Assembly (NCBI RefSeq): GCF_002127325.2
Contig: NC_035437.2
Coordinates: 115,440,916-115,504,915, forward strand
Length of the DNA: 64,000 nucleotides
Direction: 5' to 3'
Source: Helianthus annuus
Lineage: Eukaryota > Streptophyta > Magnoliopsida > Asterales > Asteraceae
Part shown: in pieces, positions 1 to 10,395 of the stretch
Numbering within the stretch: position 1 is the first letter of the stretch
How the letters are laid out: every line of letters begins with the position of its first letter
Translations under genes and position numbers: made by a program
The notes under the pieces: generated by a model
Databases searched by the model: none
Told to the model about the DNA's origin: nothing
The model's input: the letters and a program-made list of their open reading frames with translations, nothing else

Positions 1-50
1 AAGGTGAAATTACTCAAATAAACTGTCTAACAACTGAAACTTTTTCAATA

Positions 51-3000
51 ATGTTAGCACCTTGCAAAACACAAGCAGAGGTGCATGAGCAGAATTTAGC
101 AGCTACCACTGCTCCTCAGGTATCTGCTGCTGAGCCCACTGCTCTAGGTGATCAAAGCAGCAGACAAACTGTTTTGAAACCTACACCTACAAATCCCAAA
201 AAGCCAAACAAAAAGAAAAATCAAAAACCCCCCAAAACAATTAAAACGGAAACTCTGGAGGATGAGATACTAGAGCCACTGCCTGTGACAACACAAGTGT
301 CACAAAAAACCACTGCTGCTACTTCCTCACAGCAGTTGTTACAAATATCTCAACCCATTACCAAAACTCCTCCTGCTTCTTCACAAAAAGAACAGGTTGT
401 ACACAAAGGGCCACCACATTATGATGCTCTGGAAACACTCGTTTCCATCAGCCACAGCCCAAAACCCGGGGCAAATCCTCTTTCTACACCCAACCTCACA
501 TCCACAATTCCACCAAAAACACAACTTTTGTTGGATGCAATCGATTTGAACCAGGCATTACCCAGTCCTTCTCAATCACCTATTAATGAGAATATTCCTC
601 AATAACTGACTGAGCCTGATGTATCATTCCTTGCTAACCCACCAACACAACCTGAGGAGGTTACACCCCTTGAGTTACAAGTAACTCTTGGTGGTAATCC
701 AAGTGAAGCAGCCACTACAACTGTTGAACCCACTGGTTTATAGTTGGACAGTGGTTACATCAATAAGACTTCCTTGGAGGCAATTCCTTTTATAGCACCT
801 CTGCCAACCACTAGTGGATTTATTTATCCTACTGGCAACATCAAAAGGTTGTTAAGTATTGAAGGGAGAAGACCCCAGTACCAAGAAAAAGGGGCATCAG
901 TGGTTAATGTTTGGAGTAAACTCCCCACCTCTACCACTGATAAAACCACTGTTAGTGGGAAATCAGATGATCCCATTAAATTGGGTAATGGTTTAAAGTA
1001 CCAGAATTGACGGCTCGTGTTGAGAAGCTTGATAACTCTGTTGCAAAACTCAAAGATATGCTACAACAGTTGTTACAAGTACAAAAGGTACAATCCACTG
1101 CCGTTCCACCTCAAGCACCTGCTCCACCACAGGCATCTGCTACAAATGAGCTCTGGAATCTATTTCAACCTTTTCTCCATCAACAATCACAAATAGCAGA
1201 TCGGCAACATGAAAAACATGTTCAACAGCTGAGAAATGAAATGGAGTCAAGGTTCAAGAACACTCAGGCTGATCTAAAAGCTCTCAAAACTCAGATCCTG
1301 CACACCACTGGCACTGCTCCTCCAACAGTTCTTTTCATTGATCGCCTTCCCCCAGATAATGCCAAAACGGGGGAGAAAATTCAGGAGTGGAAAAAGAAGG
1401 GAATAGAGGATGGTCTCTACATTGAACCAGAAAAGGAAAACATGACCCAAAAGATCCCTCTGCCAGATGGAAGCAAGAAAATTGATGTGACCATAAATGC
1501 ACTGGCAGAAGCAGTTGCAAGTGTAAAAAGGGATAGAGAGGCCAAAAGGAAAGCCAGGGTGGATTATCTGGATCAGGGTACTTCAGGGTCAAAAGATGAT
1601 AAAAATCTTGTTGATGAAAAGAAGAAGCCTACAAAAATAGTAAGGCTACCCAAATCCATTCCAACCAGACGTTCAAAGTCTGTTTCAAAACCACCACCTA
1701 AAACAGCTGTTGTAACTCCTGCTGTACCCACTACTGTTGGTACTTCAGTGGTTGCAACATCTGCTTTCACTTCAACACACACCACTTCAACACACACTAC
1801 ATCCACTGCCTTACCACCATCACCACCAAAAACAAAATCATCTCCTGCCAAAAGGCAGAAGACAGCAGTTGTTACAACATCTGCTGTAAAGACAACAGTG
1901 GTTGGAACACCAGTTGTTTCAACAACTGTTAGTCTATCACAAACCACTGCCACTACATTCACAACCACTGTTCCATCCAAAACATCATCAGTCCCTCCTC
2001 AACCAAAGAGGAGAAGGCTAATTCTCAAAGATGATGACACTTCACCATCCTAAACATCTTCAAAATCTTTGGCTCTTGTCACAATACCAAAACCAGTTAC
2101 TCTCTCTCCAGTTCAAATGCACAAGCCCTTACCTCCTGCAGGTGTTCAATTTCCTCTTGAACTTGAAGCTGTTAGAGAAGAAATAAAATCCTTTTACTAT
2201 GAGGATGACCCTGCCAAAAGGAGGTTGCCATCAATAAAAGGATATCCCTGGCCTAAAAATGTTGATGAGTATTTGAAGATCAAGGCCAAGCAAGCAGAGG
2301 ATATCTCAAAGAAAAACACTCAAGGGAAATCTGACAAAGAAATTTCTAGAAACTATCAATATCTGCTCACACAAGTCAGCTCCCTTGAATGATTTGCAAA
2401 AAATGTCAGTCAACAAATTTCAGAAAGAGCAGCTGAAACTTTGAAGAAAGACTACATTGAAAGCATCATGGCACACAAAAAGTACAAGGGAGAGAGATAC
2501 ATGTACAAAGGGTGGACTGTTCCTGATCTTAAAGATGAAGCAGCAAGAATTCAAGACATGATAAAAAGGAAAGTCACTCACACTCCTCCTGACTGGGCAA
2601 AGTATAAAAAGAATGTACCTGACAAACAGGTAGAACTGAAAAGAATGAGAGAAGAACTGGTTGCTGCTGAATATGGTAACAAAAGACAAATTGCAAGATG
2701 GAAAGAAGATGTGGTCAGGATCACCTACAAAAGGTTGGAGGAATTAAGAAAGAAAGATCCAAAAATTCCTCAAAAGCCTGACTATCCTGAAGCAGTGGTT
2801 TCAAAAAGACCATCAAAACTGCAACTCAGGAGAGCCACTGCTCCAACTGGTACTGCCATCTATAAAAGAAGGATACACAAACAGTTGAGAGCTGAAACCA
2901 TCCAAGAGTTGATAAAAGGAGATGACCTTGTAAAAGAAGGCATAAAGAAAATGATCATAGAAACTCTTGGTTTGGGTCAAACTGCAAATACTGCTCAGTC

Positions 3001-3295
3001 AGTTATGAATAGGCTAGCCTCACCAAATACCTCTGCAAATAAACATCTCCCAAGAAACCCACCAGGCTCAAAAATACAAAAGTGGGAAACTGACAAACAG
3101 ACCTGCATATTGACTTTGCTCAGGTCTGGTGGAGATGTGGAGAAAATATCAAGTGAACAAGCTCTTGGCCTGAGTCTTGAAGATTTGCAGGATCTCCTTG
3201 ATCTTCCACTTAGCAGGGATGATGAAGACACAGATGCCCTTGACTTTGAACTACAATTTAAAGGTCAGATAAGGGAACTGTTGATGAGGAAATAA
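51..3295 (+). pseudogene. Broken long ORF downstream of Copia pol (Pro/Thr/Lys-rich, coiled coil)
   Basis: One long reading frame can be followed but is broken: in-frame stops at 603-605 and 741-743, a frame change near 1005 next to a stop at 1008-1010, then stops at 2051-2053 and 2390-2392, ending at 3293-3295. The N-terminal third is rich in Pro, Thr and Gln. The segment from about 1010 has a heptad-like stretch (ARVEKLDNSVAKLKDMLQQL) that looks like a coiled coil. 1600-2040 is a basic Ser/Thr/Pro/Val linker, and 2441-3295 is a charged, mostly helical-looking segment. I recognise no enzyme motif. Asteraceae Copia elements are known to me to carry extra low-complexity ORFs after pol, and this fits that position. 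Function is unknown; a gag-like or envelope-position role would be a guess. The breaks say it is not expressed as one protein. Confidence 0.55.
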
Positions 3296-3331
3296 AAGTT
3301 CCACAATAATGAAGAGTTTTGGCATTATCTG

Positions 3332-3345
3332 TTCCAGGGGGAGAT
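3332..3345 (+). other. Polypurine tract of the Copia element
   Basis: A purine-rich run (AGGGGGAGA) lies directly before the LTR start at 3346, the position where plus-strand DNA priming occurs in LTR retrotransposons. Confidence 0.65.
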
Positions 3346-4080
3346 TGTTGGGATTGAACCCTATCAGAGGAACAAATAATTAAAGCCAAAACTGGATCAG
3401 AGCAGTGGATCCAGAATAAGCAGATGATTACATACAAGTCTCTCCCCTTGAAAGTGATTTCAACATCTGATGACCTCCCATTTGCTGATCTAGCAAACTG
3501 ATGATCTACAACTGCTGCTCAAGACAAGACCTGATGAAAGACTAAAGCCCTGCTGATTCAATCTACTGCTTTGAGTCAAGCACTGCTGATCCAGACAAGT
3601 GCTGCTGGGTTCACAGCAGTGGAAGGTTGCAGCAGCTGATCAATAGTCTGTTTTGTAATATAATGTAATAGCAGTAGTTGACATAGCAGTGTTTGTATAG
3701 ATCAGAGGTTAGAGTTTGTTAGGAGGTTAGATGTCACTTTCATGGTGACGTCAGCTAAGATGCTCAGTAGTTTGCAAGTGCCTATAAATAGATCAGTACT
3801 TTGTACTGTTCTATTAGCTCTTTTGCATCATCGTCTTCTTTGCACGAACAAACAACTGAGCTCTGGCTGATGGGGAGTTTGCATTCATTCATCAATCATT
3901 GTAATCGTTACTGAAATAAATTCAATCTTCCGATTCATTGTGTAAAGATGTTTGATCAAAGTATTACTCTCGTTTGATTGTATGCAAAGTTTGTTTTCAT
4001 CATAATTCCGCTGCACACTCATCCATTCTCACTTTAATTACAAACACAAAATACAATCAAAATCAAACTCAGATCCAACA
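3346..4080 (+). mobile_element. 3' LTR of the Copia element (735 bp)
   Basis: The segment begins TGTTGGGAT and ends ATCCAACA, giving near-perfect short terminal inverted repeats with TG...CA ends. A TATA-like box (CCTATAAATAG) is near 3780 and an AATAAA signal near 3915. The right border is exact: from 4081 the sequence matches the intact Athila 3' LTR from 21758 onward, so the Copia element is inserted in the Athila 5' LTR. The expected 5-bp duplication is TGCAC (4081-4085); its partner lies outside the window. Confidence 0.8.
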
Positions 4081-5030
4081 TGCACTTTTTAATTGGTTTT
4101 GTATTAATAACTTTAATAACTAGTTGCTTATGTTGAAGGTGATTCTTCCTTATCGTTTGTCCGTGGTGTCTTGGCATTATTTTACTGTCTATATAAAATA
4201 AAAGATTTTCACCATTCATATCTCCACGGTCTATATGGAGGTATGTTGGCTATCTGGTCGGGGGTTAAGGGAACGGTTTGGTAAGGGTCTTGCCCTTGTT
4301 CAGCGTTTAGAGGTCCTGCAAGGGACCTGGGTCAAATTTAGTAGGACCTCCTTCAATACCCAAAGGTATTGGATGGCGTAGGTCCAAACTCTTTGATCCC
4401 CTCATGAGTTAACTACTGTTAATACTATAACCCGGCTATTTAGGACTGTATCCCTGCTGACTCAGACTACTTAGTCGAGGGTAACGTCACCTCCAAAAGA
4501 GGGGCCTACCATAATTTGCATTAATAACTTAATTAATTATCTTTCAATAATCCGACCCTTTAGGATTGTATCCTTGCTGACTCAAACTACTGGGTTGAGG
4601 GTAACGTTGCCTTCAAAAGAGGGGCCTACTACAATAACTAAGATAAACTCTTAAATAAGTGCAAAAGTGCCAAAATAATCAAAGGTTATACTAACACACG
4701 AGTCGGATCCAAGTGATTCATCTTGTCTATCTGTTTTTATTTTTATTTTATTTTTCAGCATTTAGTTAGTTTTATTTTCTTAGTTTAAAAATCTTTTTCA
4801 AACATTTTGATTTGATTAGACGTTGAGGATAAACCGGTACTAAAAGCTCTTGTGTCCTTGGACGACCTCGGTATCTTACCAACACTATACTACGTCCACG
4901 ATGGGTGCACTTGCCCATATGTGTGTTTAGTGTTAGTAAATATCGTGTTTTATAAATTTAAAACTTGGCTAAAAAGTGTAAAAAGGGCTTAAAATATATA
5001 CCTAAAATATATACACACTAGCACGCATCA
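4081..5030 (+). mobile_element. Athila 5' LTR, right 950 bp
   Basis: This matches 21758-22707 base for base apart from scattered substitutions, and ends CACGCATCA directly before the PBS. The left 745 bp of this LTR lie outside the window, on the other side of the Copia insertion. Confidence 0.9.
4430..4640 (+). repeat. Two-copy degenerate tandem repeat in the Athila LTR
   Basis: A unit of about 120 bp occurs twice, with shared blocks TTTAGGA-TGTATCC-TGCTGACTCA and GAGGGTAACGT followed by AAAAGAGGGGCCTAC (near 4440-4510 and 4558-4630). The same pair is present in the 3' LTR near 22110-22310, so the duplication predates insertion. Confidence 0.75.
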
Positions 5031-5036
5031 AGTTTT

Positions 5037-5054
5037 TGGCGCCGTTGCCGGGGA
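5037..5054 (+). other. Primer binding site, tRNA-Asp type
   Basis: TGGCGCCGTTGCCGGGGA lies six bases after the LTR end. It is complementary to the 3' end of plant tRNA-Asp (ending CCCCGGCAACGGCGCCA), the primer used by Athila/Calypso-type elements (established knowledge). Confidence 0.9.
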
Positions 5055-5412
5055 CACAAGGATTTTAAGAAAGCTTAAAATCGACGGCCTAATCAGTTTT
5101 TCAAAACCTTTTTTAAAACGCGCGCACATTTTTCTGCATTTTAGTTTAGTTTGCATTTATAGTAACCTGAACACGGGGCCGTGCTCACTGAACACGCCCC
5201 CGTGCTACACGTTTTTAGTTAAATACCTAGATACAGAGTCTGAACACGGGGCCGTGCTCACTGAACACGCCCCCGTGTCCAATGAGACCAGTGACTTTAA
5301 TTAAAACGCCCAGATACAGACCTTGAACACGGGGCCGTGTCCAGCTTCTGTTTCCGTCTTTGTTTTTGTTTTCTGGTCCCGAGACTCAGTTGTGGTCTGT
5401 TGAGTGATTCTT
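5055..5412 (+). promoter_or_regulatory. Athila leader with GC-rich dyads
   Basis: This is the untranslated leader between the PBS and the gag start. It contains five copies of the ACACGGGGCCGTG / ACACGCCCCCGTG type dyad (about 5171, 5192, 5244, 5265 and 5326). No ORF of note. Confidence 0.6.
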
Positions 5413-5631
5413 ATGGATCAATACTAAGGAGGCTACAACTACACCTATGAGGAAGATGATTATATGAGAGACTATTGCACAAATTGTGGTAACCCGCACT
5501 CGGTACAATATTGTAACTTGTTTCAACCATCCACTTCATACAACCATTATGAGGAGCGCAGGTACGAGCCATCGACTTCATACACATCCTATGAAGACCA
5601 AAGGTATGAACCTTCTCCCTCATACTCATAT
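5413..5631 (+). pseudogene. Athila gag N-terminus, interrupted
   Basis: An ATG at 5413 opens a frame with a stop four codons later (TAA at 5425-5427). The frame then continues to 5631, where a Tekay-like LTR begins. The visible peptide holds a zinc-knuckle-like C-x2-C-x3-H-x4-C motif near 5479-5517 and two or three tandem Tyr/Ser/Pro-rich repeats (ERRYEPSTSYT, DQRYEPSPSYS). The rest of gag does not resume cleanly after the insertion, so most of the capsid region is missing. Assignment as gag rests on its position after the leader and on the Cys/His motif. Confidence 0.6.
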
Positions 5632-6234
5632 TGTAACATTTGTGCTTGTAATCATTGTGAACAGTTCCGTTATCAATAAAACAATGATATTTTATCCCAA
5701 TATTTGTTTGGTTGTGTTTTACATTTTTCATGTTTTGACTTTTGTTCAATTTCAAACTCTACATCGCTTTCTAGAGAATTATACGCAAACTGGTGCATAA
5801 ACGTACTCAGTTTAATGCGACAAATACTCCGGAATATCAACATATACTCAACATACCTTAAGTAACCTTTACATAACTTAGAAATAAGTTTTGAAGACTC
5901 TGGTATGGCAAAAACAAGTTAATTCGCTTACAGGGACTAAACTTGACAAACTGCAAAAGTATGCCAATTTGAACTGTAACGAACATTTCGGAACATGTCC
6001 ATAAGTTAAACATACCATAAATATCCTTTACATAGCTTAGAAATAGGCTTTGAGGGGTTTGGTATGCTAAAACAAACTTTTGGATCATTCAGGGGCTAAA
6101 AGTGTCAAAAAGTGCACAAGTTTGCACTTTCACGCATAACTTACGTTCTGAATACATCCGGACATCCAAAAACTTATGTAAGCATCCTAATATTATGCCT
6201 TAGTGTTTGGCATGAGAAAAATCCATTCGTCGCG
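5632..6234 (+). mobile_element. Element I 5' LTR, truncated
   Basis: About 600 bp match the second LTR (8785 to about 9388) with few substitutions. Similarity ends in the sequence TCGCGT, after which the RT coding sequence begins. Confidence 0.85.
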
Positions 6235-8750
6235 TTGATGATCTCTTTGATCAACTGCAAGGCGCTTCTTATTTTTCAAAGATTGATCTGCGATCTGGAT
6301 ATCATCAGCTTCGTATGCATGAAGAAGATATTCCCAAGACAGCGTTCCGTACTCGTTATGGGCATTACGAGTTCACAGTCATGCCATTCGGTTTGACTAA
6401 TGCTCCTGCTGTTTTCATGGACTTAATGAATAGGGTCTGCAAACCTTATTTGGATAAGTTCATCATCGTTTTCATTGATGACATTTTGATATATTCTAAG
6501 ACGCGAGCTGATCATGACCAATACCTTCGTCTTACTTTGGAACTCCTAAAGAAAGAGCAACTTTTCGCCAAATTCTCCAAGTGTGAATTCTGGCTTAAAG
6601 AGGTTCAATTCTTAGGACATATTGTTAACGAACAAGGTATTCATGTAGATCCCTCCAAGATCAGTGCGATTAAGGATTGGGATACGCCTACTACTCCTAC
6701 TGAAGTTCGTTCTTTTCTTGGTCTAGCGGGTTATTACCGTCGCTTCATTGAGAACTTCTCGAAGATTGCAGTTCCTCTAACTGATCTAACACAGAAGAAC
6801 AAGCCATTTGATTGGGGAGTCAGACAAGAGGAAGCATTTCTGACTTTGAAACAAAAGCTTTGCGACGCGCCTGTCCTAACATTGCCTAAGGGCAATGATG
6901 ATTTCGTCGTTTATTGCGATGCATCTAAATTGGGTCTTGGCTACGTCTTGATGCAAAGAAACAAGGTCATAGCATACGCATCAAGGCAGTTGAAGATACA
7001 TGAGAAGAACTACACCACTCATGATCTGGAGTTGGTTGCAGTTGTCTTCGCTCTTAAAATCTGGAGACACTATTTGTACGGTACAAAATGTGTGGTTTTC
7101 ACATACCACAAAAGTCTTCAACATATCTTCAATCAGAAAGAACTCAACATGAGACAGCGACGCTGGGTGGAGCTTCTAAACGACTGTGACTGCGAAATTC
7201 GCTACCATCCTGGTAAGGCGAATGTCGTAGCCGATGCTTTGAGTCGCAAGGAACGTACTAAGCTTCATTGTGTTCGTGTCCAGTCTGTTATTCAAGCTCA
7301 AACCGATATCCAAGCCCGTATTTCTCAAGCTCAACAATCTTGTGTTTCGCCAGGGTTGATGGATAAGGAATTTCCTTATCACATAACTCCTGCTCTTGAA
7401 CTGAAAGACAATGGATCGTATTACTTCATGGACCGTTTGTGGGTCCCGAGCCAAGATGATCTTCGTACCTTGCTTATGGATGAAGCCCATAAGTCTCGTT
7501 ATTCTATTCATCCTGGCTCAGATAAGATGTATAAGGATCTTCGTATTCAGTATTGGTGGCCTGGTATGAAGAAAGACATTGCCTTATACGTATCCAAATG
7601 CCTTACTTGTCTTAAGGTTAAGGCTAAACATCAGCGTCCTTCCGGATTATTGGAGCAACCGGAGATCCCAGTTTGGAAATGGGAAAACATTACTATGGAT
7701 CTCATTACTAAACTCCCGCGCACAAAGAAAGGTCACGATGCCATCTGGGTAGTCGTGGATCGTCTTACCAAGTCAGCGCATTTCTTGCCAATCCGTGAGG
7801 ATTTTTCGGCTGACAAACTTGCTCAAATCTACGTGGATGAAATTGTAGCTCGACATGGTGTTCCTTTGAACATCATTTCTGACAGAGATGCTCATTTCAC
7901 TTCTCATTTTTGGAGAACCATGCAATCTGCTATGGGGTCCCAACTCAATCTGAGCACAGCTTATCATCCACAAACGGATGGCCAATCTGAAAGAACAATC
8001 CAGACACTGGAGGATATGCTTAGAGCTTGTGTGATCGATTTTGTTGGTAGTTGGGATTCACATCTTCCATTGATTGAATTCTCCTACAACAACAGTTATC
8101 ACTCCAGCATCAACATGGCTCCTTTCGAGGCTCTCTATGGTCGAAAATGTCGTTCACCAGTCTGCTGGAATGAGATTGGCGAGGCTCAACTTACTGGACC
8201 TGCCCTCATTTTAGAGACAACAGAAAAGGTTAAGAAAGTTCGTGATAACCTTCAAACAGCTAGAAGCCGTCAAAAGAGTTACGCGGACCTAAAACGCAAG
8301 CCCTTGGATTTTCAAGTCGGTGATCGTGTATTACTTAAGGTCTCACCTTAGAAAGGTGTGATCAGATTCGGAAAGAAAGGAAAACTTGCACCTAGATACG
8401 TTGGACCATTCAAGATCGTCGAAAGAATCGGTAAGGTAGCCTATAGACTTGAGTTACCTCCTGAACTTGGAAATGTTCATCCAACCTTTCACGTGTCCAA
8501 TCTGAAGAGGTGTTTAGCTGATGAGAACCTCCACATACCTCTTGACGAAATTCGTGTTGATAAAACACTGAAATTTGTTGAGAAACCGATAGAAATCATG
8601 GAACGTGAAGTCAAGTGGCTTAAACGCAAGCGCATTCCTTTGGTCAAGGTTCGATGGGAATCTAAGCATGGACCCGAGTTTACATGGGAACGTGAAGATC
8701 AAATGAAGGCGAAATATCCGCATCTTTTTCCACGAGTTTCCTCTAAATAA
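6231..8750 (+). pseudogene. Tekay-like pol fragment: RT, RNase H, integrase, chromodomain
   Basis: The frame is open from the deletion junction. Domains in order: partial reverse transcriptase from the block before [16 protein letters not shown] through the FIDDIL active site (about 6462-6492); RNase H (VVYCDAS near 6909); the zinc-binding HHCC domain of integrase (near 7488-7622, ending KCLTC); the integrase catalytic core with Asp in MDLITKLP, Asp in ISDRDAHF and Glu in DGQSERT; and a C-terminal chromodomain ending near 8735. A stop (TAG, 8349-8351) replaces a Trp codon between integrase and chromodomain. The third RNase H acidic residue is changed: Tyr (codon 7104-7106) stands where TDH is expected. 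The N-terminal pol and gag are absent, so this copy is dead. Chromodomain chromoviruses use this tail to target heterochromatin (established knowledge). Confidence 0.9.
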
Positions 8751-8770
8751 ATTTCGGGACGAAATTTCCA

Positions 8771-8784
8771 CAAGTAGGGGAGAC
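8771..8784 (+). other. Polypurine tract of element I
   Basis: AAGTAGGGGAGAC lies directly before the second LTR start at 8785. It is preceded by the paired motif TTTCGGGACGAAATTTC (8752-8768), which also precedes the LTRs of elements F, G and H here. Confidence 0.8.
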
Positions 8785-10395
8785 TGTAACATTTGTGCTT
8801 GTAATCATTGCGAACAGTTCAGTTATCAATAAAACAATGATATTTTATCCCAATATTTGTTTGGTTGTGTTTTACATTTTTCATGTTTTGACTTTTGTTC
8901 AATTTCAAACTCTACATCGCTTTCTGGAGAATTATACGCAAACTGGTGCATAAACGTACTCAGTTTAATGCGACAAATACTCCGGAACATCAACATATAC
9001 TCAACATACCTTAAATAACCTTTACATAACTTAGAAATAAGTCTTGAAGGCTTTGGTATGGCAAAAATAAGTTAATTCGCTTACAGGGACTAAACTTGAC
9101 AAACTGCAAAAGTATGCCAATTTGAACTGTAACGAACATTCCGGAACATGTCCGTAAGTTAAACATACCATAAATATCCTTTACGTAGCTTAGAAATAGG
9201 CTTTGAGGGGTTTGGTATGCTAAAACAAACTTTTGGATCATTCAGGGGCTAAAAGTGTCAAAAAGTGCACAAGTTTGCACTTTCGCGCATAACTTACGTT
9301 CTGAATACATCCGGACATCCAAAAATTTATGTAAGCATCCTAATATTATGCCTTAGTGTTTGGCATGAGAAAAATCCATTCTTCGCGTCATTTGGATCGT
9401 CTTTCGCGCTTATGCGCATTCCGTCGTAATTAAGCGAACATCGCGATCGTATGGCCAAACGAACCAACATCCGACATATTTTTGAGCATGTTTCATGTCC
9501 ACAATGTTTAGACATCATTTTAGGGCCTTAAAGTTGGCTTTACGGGCCTTAGAAGTGTCGGAAATGGCTTAAACATGCAACAGGGACCAAAACTGCCAAT
9601 TCTGAAACTTTGTGCAGATCAGACATAGCCAGGTGGCCCGCCTGAGTTTTGTCAGATCCTGATGCGGGCCGCATGGCCCCTTCAGTAACAAAATTTTTGT
9701 CTTTCTTGCAAATCTGGCCTTTCAAACACACCAAAGGGCAATGCCCTTTCACCATTTCAGGAGCTAAGGGTCATTTTGAGCCACCACAACTTTGTGACAA
9801 GTGTACGCTTAAGATCGTGACACGATATTCAAGAAACGATCCTAACGGCTCTACTTTTCCTATAAATACCCCCCCCCCTTGGTGTAAAACCCACAAAAAT
9901 CTAATCAAAATGCTCTAAGTTGATGCCATTGCTTCATACCTGAGCTCTTTGATTTAGATTAGCATTCGGGGACCCTCCGTAAGTATTCTTTCGTTCTTTT
10001 ATTCACTTTTCGAGTCCGAAAGTCAACGTTTTGTTGACTTTCTGCATTAACCAGCCTATGGTCAACCCGAAGTTCATGGAACTTCATAACGTGAGCGTGA
10101 TCACGATGGTTATAGTCCGTAGTGACTATACCTACTGATTACCACGTTATCTAGGCTCAGTGACGAGTCGTAGTTTCGGCCAAAATGAGCATTCTTGCGT
10201 ATTTTGTAACCAAACTACTCATGTGCATCAAAGCCGTTTGTTTTGATGCCAAACCTGTTTTCTAAACTTAGTTAAGCATGTTCTAACATGCTTAACTCGT
10301 CACTTTTAGTGTAGTGCTTATATAGGGTCGTAAGGTAAGCGATCTAAACCATCTCTTATACTTTCGAACCCGACCCATTTGGTCGATCATTAGGA
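8785..10395 (+). mobile_element. Element I 3' LTR (3' end unresolved)
   Basis: It starts TGTAACATTTG and carries a TATA box (TATAAATA, 9861-9868) followed by a C-run. GC-rich inverted repeats lie at 9632-9676, including ATGCGG-G-CCGCAT. No convincing LTR end or target duplication is seen, suggesting that the end and adjoining Athila gag were lost together. Confidence 0.7.

Larger units (their letters stand above)
1..3345 (+). mobile_element. 3' part of Ty1/Copia internal region
   Basis: This is the end of the internal region of an LTR retrotransposon whose left part lies outside the window. It is assigned by its position just upstream of a purine-rich tract (3332-3345) and an LTR beginning TGTTGGGATT at 3346. 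That LTR start after a GGGGGAGAT tract is typical of plant Copia elements (established knowledge). No reverse transcriptase or integrase motif is visible in this part, so the stretch is downstream of pol. Copia rather than another superfamily is inferred from the LTR ends and could not be confirmed from a pol domain. Confidence 0.6.
5632..10395 (+). mobile_element. Element I: internally deleted Tekay-like chromovirus in Athila gag
   Basis: Two LTR segments beginning TGTAACATTTGTGC (5632 and 8785) flank a pol fragment. The first LTR stops near 6234, where the sequence jumps into the middle of reverse transcriptase. The rest of that LTR, the PBS, gag, protease and the first part of RT are therefore deleted. 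The second LTR is preceded by a normal polypurine tract. Its 3' end is not identifiable: I see no terminal CA followed by a copy of CATAT (5627-5631). The right limit near 10395 is set only by where an Athila-like coding frame seems to resume. Confidence 0.75.

Noticed and set aside
1573..1980. 135-residue ORF on the minus strand
   Set aside because: Antisense shadow of the Thr/Val/Pro-rich part of the Copia-associated ORF.
9466..9485. CATAT near 9475 as the right target duplication of element I
   Set aside because: It lies upstream of the LTR TATA box (9861) and no LTR-like CA end precedes it.
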